A stretch of 63,252 nucleotides of DNA from Georgenia satyanarayanai (GCF_009193135.1 NZ_VUKC01000020.1:1-63252); one strand, 5' to 3'; counted from the first letter of the stretch, positions 9,693 through 19,292 are shown. Numbers and translations are program-made. Notes: generated from the sequence alone by a model not told the origin.

Positions 9693-9985
9693 ATGGCGTC
9701 CTCCGTCCGGCCAGCAGTACCCGCCCGCGCGGGGCGTGCACGAACTCGCCATACGGGGAGCGCTGGGGCGGTGGCTCACCGCCCGGCGGCGCCGCTGCCC
9801 CTCGCCATCACCGACGACGCGGGCGTCCGGGTGCACGCGGCGTGCTCCCCTTCCCGGGGTGCGGCTGCGACGCCTGCGTCGAGACGTGGCAGAGACGAGA
9901 CGTGGCAGACCCGGGCGGACGACCTCGAGGAGCGGGTCATCGCCTGCGCGTGGCACGACGGGTACCCCGGGAGCGCTGAGGAGAG
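9693..9985 (+). pseudogene. Decayed DUF6226-like gene
   Basis: No intact frame exists, but pieces of one protein occur in order across two frames. They are SVRPAVPA (from 9693), SPYGERWGGGSPP (9746-9784), LPLAITDDAGVRVHAA, LPFPGCGCDACVETWQ (around 9850-9890) and TRADDLEERVIACAWHDGYPG. From memory of the family, these resemble the start and end of DUF6226 proteins of Micrococcales, with the middle of the protein missing. A 16-bp tandem duplication at 9880-9911 causes one frame change. Family assignment is by recollection; the broken multi-frame pattern is seen directly. Confidence 0.6.
9880..9911 (+). repeat. 16-bp tandem duplication inside the decayed gene
   Basis: CGAGACGTGGCAGA occurs at 9880-9893 and again at 9896-9909, a 16-base period. 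Sixteen is not a multiple of three, so the duplication shifts the frame between CDACVETWQ and ETWQTRADDLEE. It looks like a replication-slippage event. Confidence 0.8.
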
Positions 9986-10039
9986 AAGTCGGCTGTCGGC
10001 GGTAAGTCGGCTGTCGGCGGTAAGTCGGCTGTCGGGGGT
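9986..10039 (+). repeat. Three tandem 18-bp repeats upstream of the ilvB leader
   Basis: AAGTCGGCTGTCGGCGGT is repeated at 9986-10003 and 10004-10021, and once more with one change at 10022-10039. The array ends about 65 bases before the leader -10 box. Its role is unknown. Multiple regulator sites or simple slippage are both possible. Confidence 0.85.
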
Positions 10040-10103
10040 GTGTCAGATAGCGGGACGGGAAGCCAGTATATGAGACGGTTTGGGCTGTGCCGGTGGGCGG
10101 GGT

Positions 10104-10109
10104 TACAGT
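10104..10109 (+). promoter_or_regulatory. -10 box of the ilvB leader promoter
   Basis: TACAGT lies six bases before the leader-peptide ATG, with a weak TTGGGC -35 at 10080-10085 (18-bp spacer). The predicted transcript starts at the leader ATG itself. Confidence 0.6.
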
Positions 10110-10115
10110 TTCGGC

Positions 10116-10163
10116 ATGCAGCAGGACGTCGTACTTCACAGGCGCGCAGCCGCCGACCGCTGA
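10116..10163 (+). CDS. ilvB leader peptide
   Basis: This 15-residue open frame, [15 protein letters not shown], contains consecutive Val-Val-Leu codons, the end products of the downstream pathway. It is followed by a pause-type hairpin and a U-tract terminator. Such leaders are established for ilvBNC operons in actinobacteria. Ribosome stalling at valine or leucine codons would favour readthrough into ilvB. The frame appears to start at the 5' end of the transcript, without a Shine-Dalgarno sequence. Confidence 0.7.
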   Translation: MQQDVVLHRRAAADR

Positions 10164-10181
10164 GCCGGTCCCGCTGCGCGC
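10142..10181 (+). promoter_or_regulatory. Leader hairpin overlapping the leader-peptide stop
   Basis: GCGCGCAGC (10142-10150) pairs perfectly with GCTGCGCGC (10173-10181). The left arm is inside the leader peptide and the stop codon (10161-10163) falls in the loop, so ribosome position decides whether this stem forms. It may be the 1:2 pause stem of the attenuator. Confidence 0.55.
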
Positions 10182-10193
10182 ATCCCTTCGCAC

Positions 10194-10217
10194 CCACCTC
10201 GGGTCGAGGGGTTTTTT
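10194..10217 (+). terminator. ilvB attenuator terminator
   Basis: CCTCG/CGAGG (10197-10201 with 10205-10209), extended past a bulged A by CC/GG, runs straight into six T residues (10212-10217). The canonical U-tract is striking in DNA this GC-rich and lies about 46 bases before the ilvB start. Confidence 0.7.
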
Positions 10218-10263
10218 GTTTGCCGGTCTGCCGCACCACCACCGAGGTACCAGGAGGGTCACC

Positions 10264-12111
10264 ATGGCCAAGGGACCAGTCCCCGCGCCGCCCCGCACCA
10301 CCCCGCAGCCGTCGGCGCCCAGCGTCGTCCCGGCGCCGGTCGCGCCTGCCGGCCAGATCCGCGAGGAGGTCAACGGCGCCACGAGCATCGTCCGGTCCCT
10401 CGAGGAGGTCGGCGCGGAGGTCATCTTCGGGATCCCCGGCGGGGCGATCCTGCCGACGTACGACCCGCTCTTCGACTCCACGCGGCTGCGTCACATCCTC
10501 GTGCGCCACGAGCAGGGCGCCGGGCACGCCGCGACGGGTTACGCCGCGGCGACCGGCAGGGTCGGGGTGTGCATGGCGACCTCCGGTCCCGGCGCGACGA
10601 ACCTCATCACGGCGCTGGCCGACGCCAACATGGACTCCGTGCCGATCGTCGCGATCACCGGTCAGGTGGGAGCCAGCGCGATCGGCACCGACGCCTTCCA
10701 GGAGGCCGACATCGTCGGCGCCACGATGCCGCTGACCAAGCACTCCTTCCTCGTCACCGACCCCGACGAGATCCCCGCGCGTATCGCCGAGGCCTTCCAC
10801 ATCGCTTCGACCGGCCGCCCCGGCCCGGTGCTCGTCGACATCGCCAAGAGCGCGCAGCAGTCCCGGACCACCTTCGCGTGGCCGCAGCAGCTCGACCTGC
10901 CCGGCTACCGCCCCGCGGTCAAGCCGCACTCGCGCCAGGTGCGTGAGGCGGCCCGGCTCCTGGCGACCTCGCGGCGCGCGGTGCTCTACGTCGGCGGTGG
11001 TGTCATCCGCGCGCAGGCCTCCGAGGCGCTGCGCCGGCTCACCGACCTGTCCGGTGCCCCCGTCGTCACCACGCTCATGGCCCGCGGCGCCCTGCCCGAC
11101 TCCCACCCCCAGCACCTGGGCATGCCGGGCATGCACGGGTCCGTCGCCGCGGTCGCGGCGCTCCAGCAGGCCGACCTCATCGTCACGCTGGGCGCCCGCT
11201 TCGACGACCGCGTCACCGGGCAGCTCTCCTCCTTCGCGCCGAAGGCGACGATCGTCCACGCCGACATCGACCCGGCGGAGATCTCGAAGAACCGGCACGC
11301 CGACGTCCCGATCGTCGGGGACCTCTCCGACACCATCCCCGACCTCGTCACCGAGCTCGCCGCCGCCCACGAGCAGTTCGGCAAGCCGGACATCGAGGCG
11401 TGGTGGCAGCGCCTGGACGAGCTGCGCGAGACCTACCCCTTGGGCTGGACGCCGACCGCGGACGGGCACGTCGCGCCCCAGCACGTCATCAGCCGCATAG
11501 GGGAGATCTCCGGGCCCGAGTCGATCTACGCCTCAGGTGTTGGACAGCACCAGATGTGGGCCGCGCAGTTCATCCGCTACGAGCACCCGCGCACCTGGCT
11601 CAACTCCGGCGGCCTGGGCACCATGGGCTATGCCGTCCCCGCCGCCATGGGCGCCAAGGTCGGCATGCCGGACCGCACGGTGTGGGCGATCGACGGCGAC
11701 GGCTGCTTCCAGATGACCAACCAGGAGCTCGCCACCTGCGCCCTCGAGGGCATCCCGATCAAGGTGGCCGTCATCAACAACTCCTCCCTCGGCATGGTCC
11801 GGCAGTGGCAGACGCTCTTCTACGACGGCCGCTACTCCAACACCGATCTCAACACCGGCCACCAGACCGCCCGCATCCCCGACTTCGTCAAGCTCGCCGA
11901 GGCCTACGGCTGCGTCGGCCTGCGCGCGGAGACCGTCGCGGACGTGGACGACACGATCAAGAAGGCGATGGAGATCGACGACCGTCCCGTCGTCGTCGAC
12001 TTCGTCGTCAGCCGCGACGCGATGGTGTGGCCGATGGTCGCCGCCGGTGTGAGCAACGACGACATCCAGTACGCGCGGGGAATCACCCCCTCGTGGGACC
12101 GCGACGAGTGA
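10264..12111 (+). CDS. ilvB: Acetolactate synthase, large catalytic subunit
   Basis: A 615-residue ThDP- and FAD-dependent acetohydroxyacid synthase that condenses pyruvate with pyruvate or 2-oxobutyrate, the first common step to valine, leucine and isoleucine. The ThDP-activating Glu is in [12 protein letters not shown] (Glu83), the ThDP/Mg motif is [19 protein letters not shown] (about 477-495) ending in NNSSLGMV. The start at 10264 follows an AGGAGGGT ribosome site. The first 35 residues are a Pro/Ala-rich extension before the catalytic core, as in many actinobacterial homologues. ilvN follows 13 bases later. Expression is likely set by the attenuator upstream. Confidence 0.97.
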   Translation: MAKGPVPAPPRTTPQPSAPSVVPAPVAPAGQIREEVNGATSIVRSLEEVGAEVIFGIPGGAILPTYDPLFDSTRLRHILVRHEQGAGHAATGYAAATGRVGVCMATSGPGATNLITALADANMDSVPIVAITGQVGASAIGTDAFQEADIVGATMPLTKHSFLVTDPDEIPARIAEAFHIASTGRPGPVLVDIAKSAQQSRTTFAWPQQLDLPGYRPAVKPHSRQVREAARLLATSRRAVLYVGGGVIRAQASEALRRLTDLSGAPVVTTLMARGALPDSHPQHLGMPGMHGSVAAVAALQQADLIVTLGARFDDRVTGQLSSFAPKATIVHADIDPAEISKNRHADVPIVGDLSDTIPDLVTELAAAHEQFGKPDIEAWWQRLDELRETYPLGWTPTADGHVAPQHVISRIGEISGPESIYASGVGQHQMWAAQFIRYEHPRTWLNSGGLGTMGYAVPAAMGAKVGMPDRTVWAIDGDGCFQMTNQELATCALEGIPIKVAVINNSSLGMVRQWQTLFYDGRYSNTDLNTGHQTARIPDFVKLAEAYGCVGLRAETVADVDDTIKKAMEIDDRPVVVDFVVSRDAMVWPMVAAGVSNDDIQYARGITPSWDRDE

Positions 12112-12124
12112 AGCGAGGAAAGCG

Positions 12125-12649
12125 ATGAGTACCCGTCACACCCTCTCGGTGCTGGTGGAGAACAAGCCTGGCGTGCTCACCCGCGTCTCCGCGCTGTTCG
12201 CCCGCCGCGCCTTCAACATCCACTCCCTCGCCGTCGGCCCGACCGAGCACCCGGAGATCTCCCGGATCACGGTCGTCGTCGACGCTGCCGAGCTGCCCCT
12301 CGAGCAGGTGACCAAGCAGCTGAACAAGCTCATCAACGTCATCAAGATCGTCGAGCTGGAGCCGGAGTCCTCCGTCCAGCGCGAGCTCCTGCTCGTCAAG
12401 GTCCGGGCCGACGACGCCTCGCGCACCGCCGTCCTCCAGGTCGTCGAGCTGTTCCGGGCGCACGTCGTCGACGTGGCCCCGGACGCCGTGACGATCGAGG
12501 CGACCGGCTCGCACTCCAAGCTGCAGGCGCTGCTCACGGCCCTGGACGCGCACGGCGTCCGCGAGATCGTCCAGTCCGGCACCGTGGCCATCGGCCGCGG
12601 CGCGCGCTCGATGACCGACCGCGCCCTCGAGCGGGTCCGGACCGCCTGA
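12125..12649 (+). CDS. ilvN: Acetolactate synthase, small regulatory subunit
   Basis: The 174-residue partner of IlvB, needed for full activity and for feedback inhibition by valine. An N-terminal ACT domain starts at TLSVLVENKPGVLTRVSALFARRAFNI (about 6-32), followed by the conserved C-terminal ALS_ss_C domain. The length matches the family. It lies 13 bases after ilvB with a GAGGAAA ribosome site, and precedes ilvC by 66 bases that contain a small GGCCCT/AGGGCC hairpin (about 12674-12688). Confidence 0.97.
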   Translation: MSTRHTLSVLVENKPGVLTRVSALFARRAFNIHSLAVGPTEHPEISRITVVVDAAELPLEQVTKQLNKLINVIKIVELEPESSVQRELLLVKVRADDASRTAVLQVVELFRAHVVDVAPDAVTIEATGSHSKLQALLTALDAHGVREIVQSGTVAIGRGARSMTDRALERVRTA

Positions 12650-12661
12650 CCCCCATACTGA

Positions 12662-13744
<1,083 letters not shown>

Positions 13745-13750
13745 CCGACG

Positions 13751-13789
13751 ACGAGGCGCCGGCCGGGGATTCCCCGGCCGGCGCCTCGT
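13751..13789. terminator. Bidirectional terminator after ilvC
   Basis: A near-perfect 39-base palindrome (arms about 13751-13767 and 13773-13789) lies between convergent ilvC and the secreted ScyD/ScyE-family gene. Confidence 0.75.
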
Positions 13790-13803
13790 GCGTTGACGGC
13801 CTG

Positions 13804-14925
13804 TCAGTCGCCGTAGCCCCACCTCACGAGTCCGCCCTCACCGAAGGTGCCGGTGCTGGCGAACAGGGCGTTGTCGGTGACGGTGACGTCGGCCGGCGAG
13901 TCCGCCTCGAAGAGCGTGATCGCCTCGTTCTCGCCGTGCCGGATGGCCGAGACCCTCCCGCCGAAGAGCTCCGCGACGACGACGGTGCCGTCGGGCGTCA
14001 CGTCGAGTCCCGTCGCACCGTGCAGGTCACCGGCGACCTCGAAGGTGTGCTTGGCGTCCGGGCTGATCCAGTAGACGCTGCTCAGCGGCAGGACCTCACC
14101 GGCGCTCCCGCCCAGCGTGCTGACGTACAGCCCCCCGAGCCAGCCCACCTGGACGTCCGTCGGCACCGGCTCGGCGATGAACCGCTTGCCGACGATGCAG
14201 TCCGGGATGTCGAGCCCACCGAGCTGGCCCTCGAGCGCCTCCTCGAGCCCGGCGGTGAACTTGATCGTCTTCCCGGGCAGGACGCTCACCGTCGAGATGT
14301 CCCCCGTGCTCTCGTCGACCTCGAGGACCGCGTTGGCGGCCGCGTCGGCGACGTAGATGGTGCCGTCGTGGACCGCGAGCTGGTAGGCGTGGGACTCGAC
14401 GATGCCGCGGTAGTTGACGATCGGGAAGCCGGCCGTCTCCTCGAAGGCGGTGAGCTGGTCGAGGCACGTGCCGCGGGCGTTCGTCACGCCGTACCTCTGG
14501 GACCGGTCCGGGTTGTTGGCGATCTCGTGGGCCCACAGGTCGTCGCTCACGACGGTGCGCTCACCGTCCTTCGTCCGGACGATGTGGCTGGTGGGCACCT
14601 CACCGCTGAAGTCGCTCTCGATGTGGTAGGTGGCGCCGTCGCTGTAGGCGACACCGACGAGCTCGGCGGTCTCCGGGCCGCCCTCGAGGGTGTAGACGTC
14701 GGTGACCTCCCCGTTCCGGTCGACCTTGGACAGCGTGTTGGCGAAGGTCTGGGTGACGTAGACGTCGCCGTCGTCGCCGGCGGCGACCGTGAGCGGGCCG
14801 ACGAGGCCGCCCGCGACCACCTCCGGCTCGGGGGGCTGGTCGTCGGCCTGGGCCGGGACCGTGAGAAGAGTTGCGGCCAGGGCGAGCGTGCCCGCTCCGG
14901 CTGCCAGGGTGGACTTCGTGCGCAT
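13804..14925 (-). CDS. Secreted ScyD/ScyE-family beta-propeller protein
   Basis: A 373-residue exported protein with a clear signal peptide (about 1-28, cleavage near PAQA-DD). The mature part has repeated propeller-like blades such as GDVYVTQTFANTLSKVD, DGTIYVADAAANAVLEVDESTG and LGGLYVSTLGGSAGEV. This pattern is typical of ScyD/ScyE (NHL/SMP30-like) proteins in actinobacteria. No catalytic residues can be identified and the function is unknown. It is transcribed alone, convergent with ilvC, and lacks a wall-sorting signal, so it is probably released. Confidence 0.75.
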   Translation of the reverse strand: MRTKSTLAAGAGTLALAATLLTVPAQADDQPPEPEVVAGGLVGPLTVAAGDDGDVYVTQTFANTLSKVDRNGEVTDVYTLEGGPETAELVGVAYSDGATYHIESDFSGEVPTSHIVRTKDGERTVVSDDLWAHEIANNPDRSQRYGVTNARGTCLDQLTAFEETAGFPIVNYRGIVESHAYQLAVHDGTIYVADAAANAVLEVDESTGDISTVSVLPGKTIKFTAGLEEALEGQLGGLDIPDCIVGKRFIAEPVPTDVQVGWLGGLYVSTLGGSAGEVLPLSSVYWISPDAKHTFEVAGDLHGATGLDVTPDGTVVVAELFGGRVSAIRHGENEAITLFEADSPADVTVTDNALFASTGTFGEGGLVRWGYGD

Positions 14926-15123
14926 GGGCTTCTCCAGGCGTGAGAGAGGACGGCCGTCCCTGGGTGGGCGACCGGTACCCGGGTGCGCGGCGACGGACTG
15001 TCCGGGCCCGCCTCGCCCGCCCGTCCCCGCCGGGACAGCGAGAGGCTATGCCCGGACTGCCTGCAGCGGACAGGGTGACGGGGGAGGAATCACGGCGAGA
15101 CACCCCGCGTCACCCTCCGGACC

Positions 15124-15627
15124 TCAGCTGAGGATCGGCACCTGCAGGGGGTAGCGGTACACCTCGCCGCGGCTGGCGGACATCGCGCCCTTGATCGACA
15201 GGACGAGCTGGACGATGAAGGCACCGACCCACAGGGCGATGGACAGCGGGATGAGGATGACGGTGAACACGCAGACCCAGGCGATGGCGTTGGCCACCCA
15301 CACGGTGACGTTGAAGTTGAAGGCGCTGACGGCGGCGTTGCGGATGAGCGGACTGCGGTCCCGCCAGACGAACCAGACGATGAGGGGCCCGATGAAGCTC
15401 AGCACGCCGGCGCTGAGGACCAGCGCGATGAGCGGGGACAGGTGGGCGAGCATCGCGATCGTCCGGTCGTCACCACCCGACTGCGTCGGCTGCCCGTACG
15501 CCTGCTGCGGGTAGGGCTGCTGTCCGTACGGCGGGTACCCGCCGGACGGCTCACCGGTCGGCTGCTCGCCGTAGGGCTGCTCGCCGTGCGGCCCACCGGG
15601 CGGCGGGGGAGGGGGAGGGGTTGACAT
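15124..15627 (-). CDS. DUF4870 membrane protein with Pro/Gly/Tyr-rich N-terminus
   Basis: A 167-residue inner-membrane protein. The first roughly 50 residues are a disordered tail of polyproline and repeated Gly-Gln-Pro-Tyr units. A DUF4870/Tic20-like domain follows from TIAMLAHLSPLIALVLSAG, with hydrophobic helices at about 60-82, 98-120 and 122-148. Such proteins are common in Gram-positive bacteria and have no settled function. The ATG at 15627 follows an AAGGAG ribosome site. It is divergent from the ASCH-domain gene. Confidence 0.78.
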   Translation of the reverse strand: MSTPPPPPPPGGPHGEQPYGEQPTGEPSGGYPPYGQQPYPQQAYGQPTQSGGDDRTIAMLAHLSPLIALVLSAGVLSFIGPLIVWFVWRDRSPLIRNAAVSAFNFNVTVWVANAIAWVCVFTVILIPLSIALWVGAFIVQLVLSIKGAMSASRGEVYRYPLQVPILS

Positions 15628-15681
15628 GGTCGCTCCTTCGTCGGGGTTCCAGCGTACGCACCGGGACGTCACGCGGACTGG

Positions 15682-15687
15682 CACACT
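15682..15687 (+). promoter_or_regulatory. Possible -10 box of the ASCH gene
   Basis: CACACT stands six bases before the ATG. It is a weak match, included because its spacing equals that of other leaderless starts in the window. Confidence 0.3.
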
Positions 15688-15693
15688 CGACCC

Positions 15694-16269
15694 ATGAGCA
15701 ACGACACCGACCACGACCCCAGCCACGGCGAAGCTCAGGACGCCGCCGTCGCGGCGTACTGGGCCACGGCGCGCAAGCGCGCGGGTCTCAACCGGCTCGA
15801 CGTCGTCGTCGGCCAGCAGGCGATCGGGACGGTGCAGCCGCCGGCGTGGTCCTTCGGCTCCGCGCCCGCCGAGGCGGACTCGCTCCTGGGGCTCGTCCTC
15901 GCCGGGCGCAAGACGGCCACGTCCAGCGCCGCGGCGCCCTACCCGGCGCGCGGGGAGTCGGTCCCGGCGCCCGGTGACCTGTCGATCATCCTCGACGGCG
16001 CCGGCCGCCCGCGTGCCCTCATCGTCACGACGGAGATCAAGGTCGTGCCGTACTCCGCAGTCGACGCCGAGCACGCCGCTGCCGAGGGCGAGGGGGACCT
16101 GTCCCTCGATCACTGGCGGGACGTCCACGCGCCGTTCTTCGCCGGTGAGCTCGCCGAGGTGGGGCTGGCCTTCGACGAGGACAGCGAGATCGTCCTCGAG
16201 CGGTTCCGGCTGCTCGACCCCAAGCACCACTCCCGTGGGGCGGACGACCGGGTGCCGGTCACCACCTGA
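15694..16269 (+). CDS. ASCH domain protein
   Basis: A 191-residue cytoplasmic protein with an ASCH domain, a small RNA-binding beta-barrel related to PUA. The core starts around SLLGLVLAGRKTATSSAAAPY and contains PGDLSIILDGAGRPRALIVTTEIKVVPYSAVDAEHAAAEGEGD, then LDHWRDVHAPFF. This order (GxKTATS, DG.GxPxAVIxTT, A..EGEGD.S...W) is the family pattern. Some ASCH relatives are amidohydrolases or nucleases; a role here is not known. It is convergent with the surface adhesin gene. Confidence 0.8.
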   Translation: MSNDTDHDPSHGEAQDAAVAAYWATARKRAGLNRLDVVVGQQAIGTVQPPAWSFGSAPAEADSLLGLVLAGRKTATSSAAAPYPARGESVPAPGDLSIILDGAGRPRALIVTTEIKVVPYSAVDAEHAAAEGEGDLSLDHWRDVHAPFFAGELAEVGLAFDEDSEIVLERFRLLDPKHHSRGADDRVPVTT

Positions 16270-16299
16270 CGCGCCCGCTGCCGCCGCGGGGACGGACGT

Positions 16300-16334
16300 G
16301 ACGGGGTGCCCGGCCGCCGGCCGGGCACCCCGTC
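16300..16334. terminator. Bidirectional terminator between the ASCH and adhesin genes
   Basis: A 16-bp perfect stem (16300-16315 with 16319-16334) with a three-base loop lies between the convergent stop codons. Confidence 0.75.
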
Positions 16335-16341
16335 GTCTCAC

Positions 16342-18018
16342 CTACGCGGTAGGCGAGCGGCGGCGGTGGTGGAGGACGGCCGCGACCCCGCCCGCGAGCA
16401 GGAGACCGACCACGCCGAGCAGCGCGGCGGCGCTCGTGCCGGTGCTGGGCAGCCTCACCCCGGGCGACGTCTCGGGCGCCCGCTCCCCGGGACCGTCGTC
16501 GCTCGCGACGGCGCAGTCCGCCGCGGCGAGCTCGACGGTGGTCGTCGCGCTCTCGCCGTCGTCGTGGAGCGTCCAGCCCTCGGCGGCGGTCAGGGTGTAG
16601 CCCTCCTGGGCCGTGGCGGTGACCTCGACGGTGCGGCCCGGCTGGACCGCGTCCTCGTCGAAGGAGTACTCGACGCCCTCGGTGGCGGACGGGGTGATCG
16701 ACGGGGTGGTGGTGTCGCCCTCGTCGGTGCAGACGGCCTGCGTCACCTCGGGCGCCGTCGGTGCGACGGGCACCTCCGGCACCGGCACGGGTGCGCAGTC
16801 GACCGCGGCGAGCTCGACGGTGGTCGTCGCGCTCTCGCCGTCGTCGTGGAGCGTCCAGCCCTCGGCGGCGGTCAGGGTGTAGCCCTCCTGGGCCGTGGCG
16901 GTGACCTCGACGGTGCGGCCCGGCTGGACCGCGTCCTCGTCGAAGGAGTACTCGACGCCCTCGGTGGCGGACGGTGTGATCGACGGGGTGGTCGTGTCAC
17001 CCTCGTCGGTGCAGACGGCCTGCGTCACCTCGGGCAGCACCGGGGCGACCGGCTCGTCCGGGAGACCGCTCCACGACAGCGTCGCGCTCGCGACGTCCGA
17101 GACGCCCTCGGTGTCGACGAGGATGATGGTCTGGGCATGGTCCGCGGCGGCGCCGGCGGCCCCCGGGACGTTGAGGATGGAGCCGGTGACCCGCGACGCC
17201 GTCGCCGTCGCCGTGAAGGTGGCCGAACCGGCCACGGTCTCCTCACGCGCGTCGACGTACAGCTGCTGACCGTTCACCACGGTGCTCAGGTCGATCTCCG
17301 CGCCGTCGGCGTCGACGACGGGAAGGGACGAGCTGACGGTGAGCGAGACAGAGGCCTGGGTGGTGCTGACCGTCACCGGTCCCACCAGTGCTCCGGCGTT
17401 GGTCTGCTCGGTCGAGGCGGTGAGGGACACCTCGGCGCGGACGTCGCTCTCGGCGAGGCCCGTGTTGGCCTCGCCCAGGAGGTAGTCGCGCACGGTGCGC
17501 GCGTCAGGGCTGAGGTCCGCAGCGACGTCGTCCGTCAGTGCCCAGATCGCGTACTGCGTGCCGCCGACGGCCTCGCTGACACTCAGGTCCGGTATCCCCA
17601 CGACCTCACCGAGCTGCTCGAGCGAGAGCCTGGGGTAGCTGTTCGTGATGATCCAGGCGACCTTCTCCTGGACCTCCTGCGACGTGCTGAAGTTGTTGTC
17701 ACCGCGGAACTCGCTCCACCCGGCGGCCTCCGCCTCGGTGTCGAAGCGTGCGGGCACGGTGTACTCGATGCAGTACGCCCACACGTCCGGCTCCCCGGAC
17801 GTGCGGCTCTCCTCGTTGGTGAAGACGGGGAACAGACGCGCGATGCCTTCGCCCTCCTGCGCCTGGTGCGCAGCGCCGATGGAGAAGGCGTCGTCCGTGG
17901 CTGTGTCCGCGTATGCCGTGGCGGGCGCCAGCGTCATCAGCGCCACGACGGCGGTGGCGACGAGTGCCAGCCAGTGCCCGGCCGCGCCGCCGGGTGCTCT
18001 GCGTGAAGCATTCTTCAT
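16342..18018 (-). CDS. LPxTG-anchored Cys-Gln thioester-domain surface protein
   Basis: A 558-residue wall protein. A signal peptide (about 1-37) is followed by a thioester domain in which Cys83 (DVWAYCIEYT) and Gln155 (VGGTQYAIWAL) are placed to form the internal thioester used for covalent attachment to host or surface amines. Next is an Ig-like region (about 200-330), then two near-identical 94-residue modules starting PEVTQAVCTDEGDTTTPS. LPSTG (523-527), a membrane helix and HHRRR form the sortase signal. The ATG at 18018 gives a standard signal peptide. The gene is monocistronic and divergent from leuB. Thioester chemistry is inferred from the family. Confidence 0.85.
   Translation of the reverse strand: MKNASRRAPGGAAGHWLALVATAVVALMTLAPATAYADTATDDAFSIGAAHQAQEGEGIARLFPVFTNEESRTSGEPDVWAYCIEYTVPARFDTEAEAAGWSEFRGDNNFSTSQEVQEKVAWIITNSYPRLSLEQLGEVVGIPDLSVSEAVGGTQYAIWALTDDVAADLSPDARTVRDYLLGEANTGLAESDVRAEVSLTASTEQTNAGALVGPVTVSTTQASVSLTVSSSLPVVDADGAEIDLSTVVNGQQLYVDAREETVAGSATFTATATASRVTGSILNVPGAAGAAADHAQTIILVDTEGVSDVASATLSWSGLPDEPVAPVLPEVTQAVCTDEGDTTTPSITPSATEGVEYSFDEDAVQPGRTVEVTATAQEGYTLTAAEGWTLHDDGESATTTVELAAVDCAPVPVPEVPVAPTAPEVTQAVCTDEGDTTTPSITPSATEGVEYSFDEDAVQPGRTVEVTATAQEGYTLTAAEGWTLHDDGESATTTVELAAADCAVASDDGPGERAPETSPGVRLPSTGTSAAALLGVVGLLLAGGVAAVLHHRRRSPTA
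16511..17036 (-). repeat. Two near-identical 244-bp direct repeats in the adhesin gene
   Basis: The segments 16511-16754 and 16793-17036 are nearly identical, with a 282-bp period equal to 94 codons, so the frame is kept. Differences are scattered single bases. Recent duplication or gene conversion would explain this, and copy number could vary between strains. Confidence 0.9.
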
Positions 18019-18214
18019 GAAGGTGTTGCCTCTGTTCGGATGTCGTTGTGGAGGTCGGCGCGAGCAGCCATGACAGGTCCGTTCGCGCCAGCGGCGAACG
18101 TACGGGCGAACGACCGGGTGCGCCCGTCGAAAGTAGGAGAAGGCTCGCCGGAAAGTCGGAAAGCCGACGAGGAGCGCGAAAGGTCGCCGGGCGGTGATCA
18201 GGATGTGAGACCTG

Positions 18215-18245
18215 TGTCCCGACAAATGGACGGTTTCAGTAGGTT
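18215..18245 (+). promoter_or_regulatory. leuB promoter with overlapping operator-like palindrome
   Basis: TAGGTT (18240-18245) sits six bases before the leuB ATG and would give a leaderless mRNA. GTCC (18216-18219) and GGAC (18228-18231) form a short inverted repeat across the -35 position. A repressor site is plausible; IclR-type regulators control leuB in other actinobacteria, but the identity here is not shown. Confidence 0.4.
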
Positions 18246-18251
18246 GGAGCC

Positions 18252-19292
18252 ATGACGCGCACCATCGACCTCGCCGTGATCGCCGGCGACGGCATCGGAC
18301 AGGAAGTCGTCGCCGAGGGGCTCAAGGTCCTCGACGCCGCCCTGACCGACGTTGCCGTCCGGACGACCCCCTACGACCTCGGCGCCGCCCGCTGGCACCG
18401 CACCGGGGAGACCCTCACCGACGAGGACCTCGCCGCCATCCGCCAGCACGACGCCATCCTCCTCGGTGCCGTCGGCGACCCCGGCGTGCCGAGCGGCGTC
18501 CTCGAGCGGGGACTGCTGCTGCGCCTGCGCTTCGAGCTCGACCACTACGTCAACCTGCGACCCTCGAAGCTCTTCCCCGGCGTGGCCACTCCCCTCGCGG
18601 ACCCCGGGGAGATCGACTTCGTCGTCGTCCGCGAGGGCACGGAGGGGCCCTACGTCGGCAACGGCGGCGCCATCCGCGTCGGCACGCCGCACGAGGTCGC
18701 CAACGAGGTGAGCGTCAACACCGCCTTCGGTGTCGAGCGCGTCGTGCGTGACGCCTTCGCCCGCGCCGCGGCACGGCCCCGCAAGAAGCTCACCCTCGTC
18801 CACAAGCACAACGTCCTCGTCCACGCCGGGCACCTGTGGCGACGGACGGTCGAGCGCGTCAACGCCGAGTTCCCCGGCGTCACGGTGGACTACCTGCACG
18901 TCGACGCGGCGATGATCTTCCTCGTCACCGACCCGGCCCGCTTCGACGTCATCGTCACCGACAACCTCTTCGGTGACATCGTCACCGACCTCGCCGCGGC
19001 GGTCACCGGCGGCATCGGCCTCGCCGCGTCCGGCAACGTCAACCCGGACGGCACCGCACCGAGCATGTTCGAGCCGGTCCACGGCTCGGCGCCGGACATC
19101 GCCGGCCAGGGCAAGGCCGACCCGACCGCCACCGTGCTCTCGGTCGCCCTCCTCCTGTCCCACCTCGGCCACGACGACGCCGCGGCCCGCGTCGAGCGCG
19201 CCGTCGCCGCCGACATCGCCGCCCGCGGGACGACCCCGCGCACGACGAGCGAGGTCGGCGACGCGCTCGCGGCGGCGGTCGCCGGGGCCTGA
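18252..19292 (+). CDS. leuB: 3-isopropylmalate dehydrogenase
   Basis: A 346-residue NAD-dependent decarboxylating dehydrogenase that turns 3-isopropylmalate into 2-oxoisocaproate for leucine, and can also process the methylmalate made after citramalate. Motifs include the N-terminal [15 protein letters not shown], the substrate-binding Arg region [29 protein letters not shown], and [22 protein letters not shown], with a C-terminal [20 protein letters not shown]. The length is normal. The next gene is ilvE after 144 bases, so the two probably have separate promoters. Confidence 0.95.
   Translation: MTRTIDLAVIAGDGIGQEVVAEGLKVLDAALTDVAVRTTPYDLGAARWHRTGETLTDEDLAAIRQHDAILLGAVGDPGVPSGVLERGLLLRLRFELDHYVNLRPSKLFPGVATPLADPGEIDFVVVREGTEGPYVGNGGAIRVGTPHEVANEVSVNTAFGVERVVRDAFARAAARPRKKLTLVHKHNVLVHAGHLWRRTVERVNAEFPGVTVDYLHVDAAMIFLVTDPARFDVIVTDNLFGDIVTDLAAAVTGGIGLAASGNVNPDGTAPSMFEPVHGSAPDIAGQGKADPTATVLSVALLLSHLGHDDAAARVERAVAADIAARGTTPRTTSEVGDALAAAVAGA

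Noticed and set aside
9986-10039. CRISPR array
   Set aside because: The repeats are directly adjacent without spacers, only three in number and 18 bases long; no cas genes are in the window.
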